DNA of 25,337 bases from Strongylocentrotus pallidus. Taxonomy: Eukaryota > Echinodermata > Echinoidea > Camarodonta > Strongylocentrotidae. The first letter of the stretch is position 1; every line of letters begins with the position of its first letter. Positions 10,154 to 19,912 of the stretch are shown piece after piece. The position numbers were made by a program, and so were the translations under genes. The DNA is taken from NCBI GenBank assembly GCA_030265145.1, contig JARBES010000131.1, positions 24,338,096 to 24,363,432 on the forward strand, in the 5' to 3' direction. The notes beneath the pieces were generated by a model, which saw nothing but the letters and a program-made list of their open reading frames with translations, did not search any database and was not told the origin of the DNA.

Positions 10154-10429
10154 CGTTGTCAGCCAGGGAGTCAACAGAGGGGGCGTAGCTGCTCCCCTGC
10201 TTTGAGCCGGTGATCAAGAAGTCTCCGCCCTGGTCCCCTAGCAGCACGCTCCCGTGGCTACTCCCCCTCCCGCTCCCCTTGTGCGAGCGCATGCTCTCCC
10301 GGAGCCGGGCGGGTACAGAGCCCGCAGCCGGGAATCTGGGTTTCTGATCCCCGACGGGGCTGGCCAGGTTCTCCATGCTCTGGCTGAAGTGGCTGTTGAT
10401 GGTAAGAGCAACGATGCTTTCTCCAGACC
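10154..10429 (-). CDS. Repeat-block exon 3, unit 1 (Gly/Ser-rich)
   Basis: 276 nt, phase 1 at both ends, between TCCTCAG|GGTCTG and AACG|GTAAAA. It encodes GSGESIVALTINSHFSQSM, ASPVGDQKPRFPAAGSVPA and the Ser/Gly-rich tail SGRGSSHGSVLLGDQGG. It is GC-rich compared with the introns around it, a typical coding signature here. Two residues differ from unit 2. Confidence 0.8.
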
Positions 10430-10498
10430 CTGAGGAGGATGCATGAGAGAAAATAAAGAATGAAACTCATGATTTTAACAAATAAACCAGAGAGGAAA

Positions 10499-10683
10499 TA
10501 ACCTTGTGACCCCAAAATCTAATCAGTTCATTGGCTCTGCAAGATACGTTCATGACCCAAGTTTGGAGGGAATCCATCAATCGGTTCTTGAGATAACGCG
10601 ATCACGAGAACGGGACGTACAGATGGACGGACGAACGGACAATCCAAAAACATAATGCCTCTGGCTACTTTGTTACGGAGGTA
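10499..10683 (+). mobile_element. Interspersed repeat inserted in unit 1 only
   Basis: The segment from ACCTTGTGACCCC to TTACGGAGGTATAAA is absent at the matching spot in unit 2, where GAAAGGAAAATACATTTATA continues without it. It contains GAGATAACGCGATCACGAG, GATGGACGGACGAACGGAC and AACATAATGCCTCTGGC. From memory this signature belongs to a dispersed repeat common in marine deuterostomes; I cannot name the family. Its absence from unit 2 makes it an insertion after the copies diverged. Confidence 0.65.
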
Positions 10684-10789
10684 TAAAAACATTTATAAAT
10701 GCCTCTGACTTGCTCGTAATTGACCCTACCGCGAATACGATGTTCGACAGTATATCGCGACCTTTCCCCAACACTGCGCAGGTCAGCAC

Positions 10790-11160
10790 ATGCGCAGATA
10801 CGAAACTGGGGAAGACGATAAGACAAGGTGTTATCTGTCTTCCATAGAGAATGTAAAGCAGTGTCAACTTGTTTATTATTTTACAAAACTATTGTTCAGG
10901 TTTCATCATGAACTACCACAATGATTTGAAGAGATCTATGTAGGCACCATCATAATCTGTTACTTTATATAGTTTATTGGTTCCGAAACTATAAATGATA
11001 TCAGACTTTCTAGTTCTTGATCCATTGTATTTGTATGGGAACCAGAAGTGCATCAATTGCCAAATATACCCATGGCTGGTGCAGCCCTGTATGGCCAAAT
11101 ACTGTAGTTGCGGTTGCAAGAATTACATGAATTCAAAAATGTTTCTGGTCCGTAAAAAAG
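10790..11160. other. Unit 1-specific segment of about 370 bp
   Basis: Between CTGCGCAGGT and GTTGATCAAACC unit 2 has only a few bases, while unit 1 has about 370. It could be an insertion here or a deletion in unit 2. No terminal repeats, target duplication or coding sequence is clear. Confidence 0.5.
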
Positions 11161-11300
11161 AGTTGATCAAACCTTACTTGCAGGTATCTATAGTTCTTTC
11201 TCTTTCCATAATGGTATTAGAATATCCCTTCAAAAATGTTCAATATCCGCTTTCACAAGTTTGTTGAACATAAACCTCAAAAGGAACCCACAATGCTCAC

Positions 11301-11495
11301 CTTTACTTGCTTTGCTAACTGCGCTGTCTTTAGACGATGCCTTCTTTGAGGAACCCTTTGTGGATGAACGAGGACTCTTTATCCATACTTCCTGGTCGGA
11401 GGACGCCCTTTCGTTTTCTATGTCCTCCCTCTCAGCCTCCTGGAGGAGGTCATTCTCATTGATGTCCGCTTTCCAGATGTTCGTCTCAGAAGATG
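11301..11495 (-). CDS. Repeat-block exon 2, unit 1
   Basis: 195 nt, phase 1 at both ends, between AATCCAG|CATCTT and TAAAG|GTGAGC. The protein is the same as its unit 2 partner: an acidic start (KADINENDLLQEAERED) and a Ser/Lys-rich end (SSTKGSSKKASSKDSAV). Base differences between the copies are silent where I read them. Confidence 0.82.
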
Positions 11496-12018
11496 CTGGA
11501 TTTTGAATGATAACAAATCTAAATTATAGAGTGCCCTTTATAAAATTTGTTCTAATATAAGATTTCTGATTATCAAAATAGCTTTTTAAAAAGAGGAAGG
11601 GGGAGTTTTCAGAATACCACCCCAGATTTGCATTTGCAATATATGGAGATTTTATAAAACTTTGAAATTCAAATTGAACATGAGAAGCTAATTAGTGTGA
11701 CTCCCTCTAACATGTTCAATCCCCAAAACATCTGAGATACATAAATGCTCGTCTCAATTTCTAAATTATGAAGTATAGACATGTTTTTAAAAGCTCACAA
11801 CATTTGTTCTGACTTTGTTTTTTGTAACATCTTTATAATTACAAATTACAGCTTCCAGTTGTATTTCAAAAGCCACTAAGTTCTTAACCACCATGCCTTC
11901 TGATGATGAACCAAATCTTAAATCTTAATTTGACCCTTTTGTACATTAACCTAAAATTTACGTCCAGCTCCACAATGGTAAAGTGGGTTTAATATACAAT
12001 AAACTCAAATAGACTCAC
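11496..12018. other. Intron between exons 1 and 2 of unit 1
   Basis: AT-rich, aligns with 18177-18749 of unit 2. A well-conserved block (AGAGGAAGGGGGAGTTTTCA and the following 50 bp) stands out from its diverged flanks. No element recognised. Confidence 0.55.
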
Positions 12019-12297
12019 ATTGGACGCTGCTTTTTGAAAGCGTTTTGCTACGACTTGACCATCCCTGTGAAAATTTACTCTTCCCACTCAGTAACGGGTG
12101 CTGGGGTGTAGGCGGTTCCATTGTGATGACGGGGGGTCCGTTACCCTGCTTGGGTGGAGGGGTAGGCCACATGAAGTCTCCACCGCCACCCATGTTTCCT
12201 TCCAATGAGTTCTGGATGGGTGGGAGGGGCTGGATGCCCGAGAAGTTGGCCGGGTAGGTGTGGTACATGTTGTTCTTGACCCTTCCGCGCTTAGACC
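12019..12297 (-). CDS. Repeat-block exon 1, unit 1 (Gly/Pro-rich)
   Basis: 279 nt, phase 1 at both ends, between TTTAAG|GGTCTA and CAAT|GTGAGT. The product matches the unit 2 copy residue for residue, including MYHTYPANFSGIQPLPP, GGGGDFMWPTPPPKQGNG and the Ser/Lys-rich end. The acceptor sits right after a run of nine or more T. Exon A (20301-20151) could splice directly to it without a frame change, skipping unit 2. Confidence 0.82.
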
Positions 12298-12724
12298 CTT
12301 AAAAAAAAACAAGACCACACAATGAGGTATAGATATACTATGACTGAAAAACAAATTTAATGTCCCAGATGGCTTTTGGAAGATATGTAATTTCAGGACA
12401 ATGAGAGTAGAGTAAAGGGAAGGATTCTGGGAGATGCTGGTTCTATCCTATGCCAATCGCCAGTTTCCAGTGGGACGTGTTCATCGGTTTCCTGAAAGGG
12501 CAACTATATGCACATCAGAGGGTCGGTGCATGGTGGAGCCTCTGTTTACATGGCTGCCATCTTAGAGTACCTGACTGCTGAAATCTTGGAACTCACTGGC
12601 AACGCTGCCTGTGACAACAAGAAATCTAGGATTTCATCATCTTTTGCATGCTTTACATTCACTGTGTTTAGGATGACCTTTAAGACAGGGAGGCAAATTC
12701 TATACTATATGTAGCCTTATAGAG
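12298..12724. other. Non-coding sequence upstream of unit 1 exon 1
   Basis: Aligns with 19029-19650 of unit 2, including a block around 12440-12570 (CCAGTTTCCAGTGGGACGTG and on) that is fairly GC-rich. Both copies have stops in the frame I tried, so I do not call an exon. Confidence 0.5.
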
Positions 12725-12970
12725 GACAAGATACAGGAGGAGGGCCATTTCAGGCTCTGGACTCTTGGGGTTGATCTTGAAGTCCTGTACATGTCTGGGA
12801 CCATGGAATAGGGGAGTGGTTGCATACCCGGAGGCCATTGAGAGGGGAAAGTTGCGAGTAGGGGGTGCTGGCGTATTCATGGATTTGCCTTTCATTGCTT
12901 TTTATGCATCCAGGCTGGTCAGGGGCATTTACTTTGACATCATTGACACCATGGTGAGGAAGATGAAATG
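12725..12970 (-). pseudogene. Decayed copy of exon A, unit 1
   Basis: On the minus strand the run GCAATGAAAGGCAAATCC, then CCAGCACCCCCTACT and CTCTCAATGGCCTCCGGGTA, matches exon A (GCGATGAAAGGCAAGACC, CCAGCACCCCCACCC, CTCTCAATGGCCTCAGGGTA). In the exon A frame there is a TAA where exon A has Tyr (TAC of DMYS), and the donor GGGTAACT has become GGGTATGC. A second weak echo (CCCAGACATGTACAGGACTT) lies just 3' of it. It is a dead duplicate of exon A sitting upstream of unit 1 exon 1. Confidence 0.7.
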
Positions 12971-12989
12971 AGGTAGGGGTAAGAATGCT

Positions 12990-13185
12990 GGGGTGTGTTC
13001 AACAAAGACTAAGATCTACTTTAAGTTGGACTTAACTATGGCAGGCCGCTCATGCCACTATTTCCTCTCACCATTATGATCTTTAAATAATATCTTTTCC
13101 TTCAATAATGAATTATCAAAAAAGGTAAACTCTGTAGATTTGTGACAATGATTTGTACGTCTCTTGAGAGACCAATGCCAGTAAA
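12990..13185. mobile_element. MITE (palindromic family 1), cut by the gap
   Basis: It starts GGGGTGTGTTCAACAAAGAC, then TAAGATCTACTTTAAGTTGG and ACTTAACTATGGCAGG. It shares its internal part (GATTTGTGACAATGATTTGT, ACGTCTCTTGAGAGACCAAT) with the element at 22915-23120. The 3' end is lost in the N run. Confidence 0.75.
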
Positions 13186-13285
13186 NNNNNNNNNNNNNNN
13201 NNNNNNNNNNNNNNNNNNNNNNNNNNNNNNNNNNNNNNNNNNNNNNNNNNNNNNNNNNNNNNNNNNNNNNNNNNNNNNNNNNNNN
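13186..13285. other. Assembly gap of exactly 100 N
   Basis: The run of N is exactly 100 long, a length commonly used for gaps of unknown size. It separates a contig ending inside a MITE (12990-13185) from one starting inside exon 6 of unit 2. The true distance, order and orientation across it cannot be known from this sequence. Confidence 0.97.
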
Positions 13286-13347
13286 TTGACCTAGTTTGAC
13301 TGACCTTCCCGTCGTCTTGGTGTCGTCAGCCTCGGATAGAAACTCAT
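13286..13347 (-). CDS. Repeat-block exon 6, unit 2, cut by the assembly gap
   Basis: Only the first 62 nt are present, after acceptor CATTTCAG|ATGAGT. They encode EFLSEADDTKTTGRSVKLGQ, the same as the unit 1 copy (5992-6192). The exon runs straight into the 100-N gap. The contig thus begins in mid-exon, at the base matching 6131 of unit 1. Confidence 0.75.
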
Positions 13348-14753
13348 CTGAAATGTGGATGACGGTAAAATGATTATTCCTGAAATAACACAGCACTGAA
13401 AGGTTGATCATTTAATTACAGATTGATATGCAATTACGATTTCACCCTAACTTCTCCAAAAGTACTGGTTATGTAAATCAACTGGTTTTAAGGATTAGTA
13501 TTTTAAGAAGGTTCTCTTTACTGGACAAGTTATTAACTTGATTTCAGTAATTCCATATGCAAAATATATTTCAATACATATGATAAAATACTATTATTTT
13601 GCAATTTTTAAAAATCTGTGTTCATTTGCTCTTGTAATGTTTTTTAAAGACAAGGTGGTAGAACACTAGATACCGTATTCTTGTGTAAAGTTTAATGATT
13701 TATGTTTTCTTTTATGGATATTTATCTTTGATGAATATTATACAATTGAATATATTCAAAGAAACTAACTCTACAAGTACAAATGATATATATGTGTACA
13801 TAATATATATGGTATCACATAAATAAATAATGGAAGGAATATAATGGAAAGAGTGTATGGTGTCTTTTATGAACAAAATTGAATTAATATTTTTATCGGT
13901 CTGTTTGTTTGTTCAGAAAACATATTTCCTATTGATATCAGAAAAAGTTAATTCTTTGGTATTATTAAAAAATCTTCTGTTCAGAGCTAGAATGGTGCTA
14001 ATCCTACAATGTATGTTGAATGATACAAGGTAACGTCCTTCTGGCTCTCACTCAATTAACAGACAATGTAATGCATTGGATGCGAATGTGATTACAAAAC
14101 AATGTCACATAATGTTTAGCTCTCATGAATTTTCAAAATAGTAGAAATTTGTATGGATTAAGAATTAGCCTAGTATTAAATGAGGTGCACAAAAACATAA
14201 AATTACATTGTATACTTGGTATTCCTGGAAGAATACATTTAATGTAAATGGTTAGAGTGCTGTAATTTGTAATAAAAACAATGAAGATTCTTTCATCAAT
14301 TTTTAATTTAGACTATAATGTAAGAGTGCTATATAATTGGCATAAAAAACAATGAAGATTCTTTCATCAATCTTTAGTTTCAACTACATGCATGATGTTA
14401 GAGTGCACTCCAAACATGCAAGCATTTAGCAAATGCAAATTCAGCTGAAAAGGGAAAAACAACAATGTGATTAAATACATGTAAACAATTGGGTGAAATG
14501 TGTGCTCAATACGTAAATGTTATATACATATGTACTGTACTTGGCATATATACACTATACGTGTGCTGTACAGATTAAGATCATAGATGTATACATATGA
14601 AGCACACATAACAATTATGAATCCGACTTGCACATGACAAAAAATGATGATATCCTGATGATGTTGAATGAAAAATTGGATGAAGAGCTGAGGTATGTGG
14701 ACGAGAACCTTGATGACACTATGAAAACCTTTAGAGATGAATTGTTTGTGTAC
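13348..14753. other. Intron between exons 5 and 6 of unit 2
   Basis: Counterpart of 6193-7536. It includes a local duplication around 14275-14400 (AACAATGAAGATTCTTTCATC occurs twice, one copy absent from unit 1). No exon seen. Confidence 0.6.
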
Positions 14754-15743
14754 TTTTTCTTCTCAGGTCGGTCGCACGGCGAGACCCTGTCTTTTCCTTG
14801 AGCGAGCGCTTCAATTTTCTCTTCCACTTCTCCACGTAGTCCAGGGGCTTTGGTTTCTTGTAGCTGAGAACCTTCATAGATAACCCTAAATCCAGACCAC
14901 CCATTTGTGGATTGGCAGCATTATTCTCACTATCGGATTCACTATCTTCGTCTTCTTCGCCGAAATCGGTCTCAATGATAAGGTCAAGGGCGTCTTCAAT
15001 GACAACCTCAATGACACAGTCAATGGCAGTGTCAATGATGTCACTGATGATGCTGTCGTAGGAGTCGTCAAAGACACTCTCAATGACATCATCAAGAAGT
15101 CTGTCAATGGCAATGTCAATGGAAACAGGGACAAACGTGACCTGAACATCAAAGGCAAAAGCGTCGTCATCCTCGACTGTTTCTCCATCATCGGATGGTT
15201 GATCTCTGCTGTCCACATTCATAAAACCGTCATCACTTGTAACAGAGGCTCCTTTCTCATTGCCTTTATCCAAGTAATCATCCTGTCTTTCTCCAACGTC
15301 TTTTTCCCTGGTATCTTTATTATTCTCTCGGACCTGCACATCTCCTTCACTTACAAATAATTGGTATTTGCTTCCTTCTTTGGCCTCGGTCTCTGAATGG
15401 TTCCCTTCATTGTTTTTGTTCAGAATCACCTTTTCAATCCCTCCTGCCTCATTTAGACATTCACTAGCTTCTGCTGCTTCTCTATTATCTTCTCTCTAGT
15501 TGGTGACAGGGTCAGTTCGATTAACATCATCTATGTCGCTGTCATCATTGATTTTTCTGGTCTTGTCTTCCTTCTCCACATCGATCTTCACGACTTCCTG
15601 ATAAGTATCCTTATCGAGGCTGCTAAAGTTGGGAGGAAATGCTCCGATAGTACCGGCCCAAATGCTTTCTTCATCATCAGAATCAAAGTTTTCATTAGTA
15701 ACAACATCTTGAGTGGAGCAAAGAGAAGGCAGAGAGTCGGAAA
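14754..15743 (-). pseudogene. Repeat-block exon 5, unit 2: large exon interrupted by an in-frame TAG
   Basis: 990 nt between GTTTCAG|TTTCCG and AAAAA|GTACAC, phase 1 at both ends, homologous to 7537-8538. About 80 codons in, after NRTDPVTN, the frame meets TAG at 15496-15498, where unit 1 has TTG (Leu, 8294-8296). The frame continues afterwards with the same sequence as unit 1, including VSIDIAIDRLLDDVIESVF, TAIDCVIEVVIEDALDL and KPLDYVEKWKRKLKRSLK. The other differences are substitutions and three-base indels, so the TAG is the only break I see. The copy shows clearly more amino-acid change from unit 1 than exons 1-4 do. The donor is weak but conserved in both units and is the only nearby site that keeps phase. 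A read error, a recent null allele, or a true end of a shorter isoform are all possible. Confidence 0.7.
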
Positions 15744-16422
15744 CTGAAACAGATAGGTTAAGATCATGCAGTTAGTAAAAGAATCAAGCAAGATTAGCAA
15801 AAATAATACCAAAGAAACCATCACAGTGGAGTTTAAGTTAAGTAATGCTCCTAAAGAAGTATGGTTAATGAATGTAAGATCAGGGTGAAACTTTGTGAAT
15901 GAAACTGAAAGAAAGTTAGCAGGCTTAGTTATTGTTAGGATAGAGAAAAACAAGATGTAGAAAGGAAAATGGATCCGTTCCAATGATAAGAGTGTTTTCA
16001 TTTCAAATTAGTTTGTAAAGGTATATAGACTAAAATAACCAAAGATGGGTCGGAACAGTTCATCTACAGTTGTTTCACAGTAATAGGAATAAATTATGGT
16101 TTCACCATGCAGTTATGAAAGTCTAGAGTTAGCTTGAAGTCATTCTGTAGAGAAAGTTGTTCAATAGAAATTGATTTTGGTTCCATGGACTCCACCAAGA
16201 GCAAAAGAGTTGTTGAAGTTTAATATTCCACCAGTTAAAGTGTTGTGTGGCGTCTTAAAAGTGCATGGTCTTGAATGTTAATATAACCAATTTGACACCA
16301 AGGAACTCATAGGGGCACCGTGCATGTGCGGTTAATAGCATGCGTCCATAATCGTGCAATAAAACACTGTGCGGTTTGGGTTAGATTTGAATAAAAGATA
16401 ATCCACAGTTTGAAACCAATAC
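15744..16422. other. Intron between exons 4 and 5 of unit 2
   Basis: Aligns with 8539-9202. Small indels separate the copies, including one near 16200. No element recognised. Confidence 0.6.
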
Positions 16423-16629
16423 CGGTTTTAACAGAATGTGCATCATCATCTTCAGGAGATCCCGCCACATTATCCGTTGAGCCGACGTCCGACTTCTCTT
16501 CAAAGATTTCTTCGGCATCTAGAGTAGATGCGTCAGGAACCTCCAGGGATTCAGATGATTCGATAGAAGGAAGTTCCAGGGATATTGAAGAAGGTTCCTG
16601 AGGCCTAAGGGACTCAACAGGACTTGGAA
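16423..16629 (-). CDS. Repeat-block exon 4, unit 2 (acidic, Ser/Glu-rich)
   Basis: 207 nt, phase 1 at both ends, between AAGCAG|TTCCAA and AACCG|GTATTG. The residues (PSPVESLRPQEPSSISLELP, SIESSESLEVPDASTLDAEE, IFEEKSDVGSTDN, EDDDAHSVKT) are acidic with many S/T-D/E casein-kinase-like sites. It differs from the unit 1 copy at three residues. It looks intrinsically disordered. Confidence 0.78.
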
Positions 16630-17398
16630 CTGCTTAGGTCAAAGATAGGGTTGAATCAATGAAGGAAGATAGAAAAGAAAGACCATATAAATTTAGAAAT
16701 CACCCCCCAAAAGGAAAAGAACAGGGAGAAGAGAAAATAGATAGTTGAATGAAGTAGAAATTTGGGAAATAAAACTGATGTTGGATTGAAATTTCTCAAA
16801 GGGTAAATGATGAGTCTTTTCAGCAAGTGAGCTAGAAGAGCAAAAGAGTTGTTGAAAAATAAATATGATGGGGAATAATATCAAACATCGATTAAAGAAT
16901 TGCTCTGTACATTAGAAAAATTCGCGGAAAGATTGAAAGAGTTTGTATACATGCAATTAACATTAAAAGAAAGAGCTATATTGAGCCTGTAAGGCAGGTA
17001 TTAAGTGAATGAATACAATTTATGCAACATCCAAGGTTTCACCAAGCCTACAATCCGTTGACTACCAGTAGCTATATATATTTCAAAATATTTCTGCTTA
17101 ACAGAGCAGAAGTGCAGATTCCTGAGGTGCTAGCAAATGTAAAAGCATCTAAGCTACATAGGAAAGCATATACAGTATGTAAAGACAAATCCGCAATACA
17201 AGCAGAAAAGATTTCAATTAAAAAGCGATTCATCAGGTACTAGCTAAAGAAGGTGTTGTAAATTATCTGAAAACAAAAGGGAACTGGTTTAAAAAGGTTT
17301 CTTTTACTGTATTTGTCCCCTCAATGGCTTTAAAGGTACAGAAAACTGGTAAGAGAAAATGTCAAAGCTTCTAAAATAGACAAATGAAGATGTTTTAC
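16630..17398. other. Intron between exons 3 and 4 of unit 2
   Basis: Counterpart of 9410-10153. No element recognised. Confidence 0.6.
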
Positions 17399-17674
17399 CG
17401 TTGTCAGCCATGGAGTCAACAGAGGGGGCGTAGCTGCTCCCCTGCTTCGAGCCGGTGATCAAGAAGTCTCCGCCCTGGTCCCCTAGCAACACGCTTCCGT
17501 GGCTACTCCCCCTGCCGCTCCCCTTGTGTGAGCGCATGCTCTCCCGGAGCCGCGCAGGTACAGAGCCCGCAGCCGGGAATCTGGGATTCTGATCGCCGAC
17601 GGGGCTGGCCAGGTTCTCCATGCTCTGGCTGAAGTGGCTGTTGATGGTAAGAGCGACGATGCTTTCTCCAGACC
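17399..17674 (-). CDS. Repeat-block exon 3, unit 2 (Gly/Ser-rich)
   Basis: 276 nt, phase 1 at both ends, between ATCCTCAG|GGTCTG and AACG|GTAAAA. It encodes GSGESIVALTINSHFSQSME, NLASPVGDQNPRFPAAG, SVPARLRESMRSHKGSG and a Gly/Ser-rich tail with LLGDQGGDFLITGSKQGSS. It differs from the unit 1 copy at two residues (N for K in DQNPRFP; M for L near the end). RESMRSHKG has basophilic kinase-like spacing. No domain recognised. Confidence 0.8.
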
Positions 17675-17981
17675 CTGAGGATGAGAGAAAATAAATAATG
17701 AATTTACTCATGATTTTAACCAATGACCCAGAAAGGAAAATACATTTATAAATGCCTCTGACTTGCTCGTAATTGACCCTACCGCAAATAAGATGTTCAA
17801 CGGTATATGGCGACCTTTCCCCCATACTGCGCAGGTTGAATTGATCAAACCTTGCTTGCAGTTATCTATAGTTCTTTATCTTTCCTTTTACATTTTAGAA
17901 CATCCCTACAAAAATGTTCAATATCTGCTTTCACAAATTCATTGGACATATAAAACACTAGTCAGAACCTACAATTCTTAC
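17675..17981. other. Intron between exons 2 and 3 of unit 2
   Basis: About 307 bp. It corresponds to 10430-11300 of unit 1 but lacks both unit 1-specific segments. Nothing else recognised. Confidence 0.6.
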
Positions 17982-18176
17982 CTTTACTTGCTTTGCTAAC
18001 TGCGCTGTCTTTAGACGACGCCTTCTTTGAGGAACCCTTTGTTGAAGAACGAGGGCTCTTGATCCATACCTCCTGGTCGGAGGACGCCCTTTCGTTTTCA
18101 ATGTCCTCCCTCTCAGCCTCCTGGAGGAGGTCATTCTCGTTGATGTCCGCTTTCCAGATGTTCGTCTCGGAGGATG
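17982..18176 (-). CDS. Repeat-block exon 2, unit 2 (acidic then Ser/Lys-rich)
   Basis: 195 nt, phase 1 at both ends, between AATCCAG|CATCCT and TAAAG|GTAAGA. It encodes SSETNIWKADINENDLLQEA, an acidic helix (EREDIENERASSDQE), then VWIKSPRSSTKGSSKKASSK and DSAVSKASK. The protein is identical to the unit 1 copy at 11301-11495 as far as I can read; the base changes are silent. The donor differs slightly (GTAAGA here, GTGAGC in unit 1). Confidence 0.82.
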
Positions 18177-18749
18177 CTGGATTTTTAAATGATAACAAAT
18201 CTAAATTATGAAGAGCCCTTTACAAAATTCCCAATTCAAAGTTGTTTTACAATTTTGTTATGACAATTACACGATTTGTAATCATTAAAATAGCTTTTTT
18301 TTAAAGAGGAAGGGGGAGTTTTCAGAATACCACCCCAGATTTGCATTTGCAATATATGGAGATATTATAAAAAACTTTGTCATTTATGTGAAGATGAAAA
18401 GTCTATAATTCTGACTCCCTAAAATGTTCGATCCCAGAAACAATTGAGATACATATATGCTTTTCTCAATGTCTAAGTTATGAAGTATAAACGTGTTTTC
18501 AAAAGCTCACAACATTTGTACTGACTTTGTTTTTTTAACATCTTTAAAATGACAATTACAGCTTGTAGTTGTATTTTAAAAGCCTGTATTAAATGTTCTT
18601 TACCACCATGCCTTCTGATAATGAATCAAAAGCTTAATCATCTCTTAATTTGACCTTTTTGTACATTAACCTAACATCTATGTCTAGCTCCAAAACGGTC
18701 AGGTGGGTTTAATAAACAATAAACTCAAATAAACTTTTAATAGACTCAC
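18177..18749. other. Intron between exons 1 and 2 of unit 2
   Basis: Counterpart of 11496-12018. It shares the conserved block from AGAGGAAGGGGGAGTTTTCA (about 18305-18365). No element recognised. Confidence 0.55.
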
Positions 18750-19028
18750 ATTGAACGCTACTTTTCGAAAGAGTTTTGCTACGACTCGACCATCCCTGTG
18801 AAAATTTACTCTTCCCACTCAGTAACGGGTGCTGGGGTGTGGGGGGTTCCATTGTGATGACGGGGGGTCCGTTACCCTGCTTGGGCGGAGGGGTAGGCCA
18901 CATGAAGTCTCCACCACCACCCATGTTTCCTTCCAATGAGTTTTGGATGGGTGGGAGGGGCTGGATGCCCGAGAAGTTGGCTGGGTAGGTGTGGTACATG
19001 TTGTTCTTGACCCTCCCGCGCTTAGAAC
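18750..19028 (-). CDS. Repeat-block exon 1, unit 2 (Gly/Pro-rich)
   Basis: 279 nt, phase 1 at both ends, between TTAAAG|GTTCTA and CAAT|GTGAGT. It encodes SKRGRVKNNMYHTYPANF, a Pro/Gly-rich middle (LPPIQNSLEGNMGGGGDF, WPTPPPKQGNGPP) and a Ser-rich basic end (GKSKFSQGWSSRSKTLSK). Compared with the unit 1 copy at 12019-12297 I count about a dozen base differences, and all of them leave the protein unchanged. That argues for purifying selection on both copies, or for two alleles of one functional exon. Confidence 0.82.
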
Positions 19029-19312
19029 CTTTAAAAAAAACAAAGACCACACAATGATGAAATAAATATACTAGGACTGAAGAAAAAAACTGAAAAACAA
19101 ATTGAATATCCCAAATGGCTTTGGAGAGACATGTAATTTCAGGGCAATGAGAGAGTAGAGTAAAGAGAGGAATTCCGAGAGATGCTGGTTTCATCCTATG
19201 CCGATCACCAGTTTCCAGTAGGACCTGTTCATCGGTTTCTCCGAAAGGCAACTGTGCATAGGGGGTAGGCAGCACGGAGTCCCTGTTTACGTGGCTGCCG
19301 TCCTAGAGTACC

Positions 19313-19612
19313 TGTCTAGAGGGCCATTACACTTGCAACCAAACATGCCAAAAGATGCCAAACCAAGGTCTGACCGCAATTTTTCAGTTTGCTAGGCAAC
19401 TACGCCAAACAGGAAAAGATACCAAGCCAGAAACATTCCAAGCTGGTGTGTGATTCTTTTAAATGTCCGCGTGATGTTTGGTAATGTAAACAGTAACAGC
19501 TGAAAAATAACGATATTTGTCTCATGACTTTCAGCACTTCCAGATTGTTACGCAAAAACAAAACAAAAATCACAATTTTTTTTAATGAGATTTCTAACAG
19601 TATTAATGAGCC
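19313..19612. other. Unit 2-specific segment of about 300 bp
   Basis: Between GAGTACCTG and TTAGGATGACC unit 2 carries about 300 bp where unit 1 has about 95 bp of different sequence (12574-12668). It contains AACATGCCAAAAGATGCCAAACC-like repeats of GATGCCAAA, but no clear terminal repeats or coding sequence. Confidence 0.45.
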
Positions 19613-19659
19613 TTAGGATGACCTTACAGAGGAAGGCTAATTCTATACTAAGAAGCATC

Positions 19660-19912
19660 AGAGAGTACAATTAGATTCAGGCTCTGGGCTCTTGGGGTTG
19701 ACCTTGTAGTCCTGTACATGTCTGGGATCATGGAATAGGGTATTGGTTGCATACCCGAAGGCCACAAGGAGGGCGAAGTTGTGGGTAGGGGCTACTGGCA
19801 TTTCCTGGAGTTGCATTTCATTGTGTTTTTTATGCATCCAGGCTGCGGTCAGGGACATTTACTTTGACATCATTGACACCATGGTGAGGAAAAGGAAATC
19901 AGGTTGGGGTAA
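19660..19912 (-). pseudogene. Decayed copy of exon A, unit 2
   Basis: The same relic as at 12725-12970, further decayed: CTGGATGCATAAAAAACACAA, then CACAACTTCGCCCTCCTTG and GGCCTTCGGGTATGC. It shares the TAA with the unit 1 relic, so the copy was already dead before the two units separated. It lies just left of a MITE, beyond which is exon A itself. That indicates an original local duplication of exon A. Confidence 0.68.

Larger units (their letters stand above)
6131..12989 (-). repeat. Unit 1 of a duplicated six-exon block
   Basis: Colinear with 13286-19916 over all exons and introns. Exons total 2160 nt (720 codons), all with phase-1 ends. The right edge of similarity is at AAGAAT just before a MITE. 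The left limit given is where unit 2 meets the gap; the true limit is unknown. Unit 1-specific insertions lie at 10499-10683 and 10790-11160. Confidence 0.9.

Noticed and set aside
10560-10640. GGACGGACGAACGGAC run as a CRISPR or regulatory array
   Set aside because: It is a short internal feature of a dispersed repeat, in animal DNA.
12045-12257. Plus-strand Gly/Trp-rich open frames opposite exon 1 of both units (also 18776-18988)
   Set aside because: Antisense of the GC-rich Gly/Pro exon. The minus strand shows only silent changes between the copies, which fits the minus frame as the coding one.
18989-19275. Upstream extension of exon 1 of unit 2 (PTPYAQLPFGETDEQ...)
   Set aside because: It crosses a strong acceptor and a T-run. 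The matching region of unit 1 is not open in the same frame, so it is intron.
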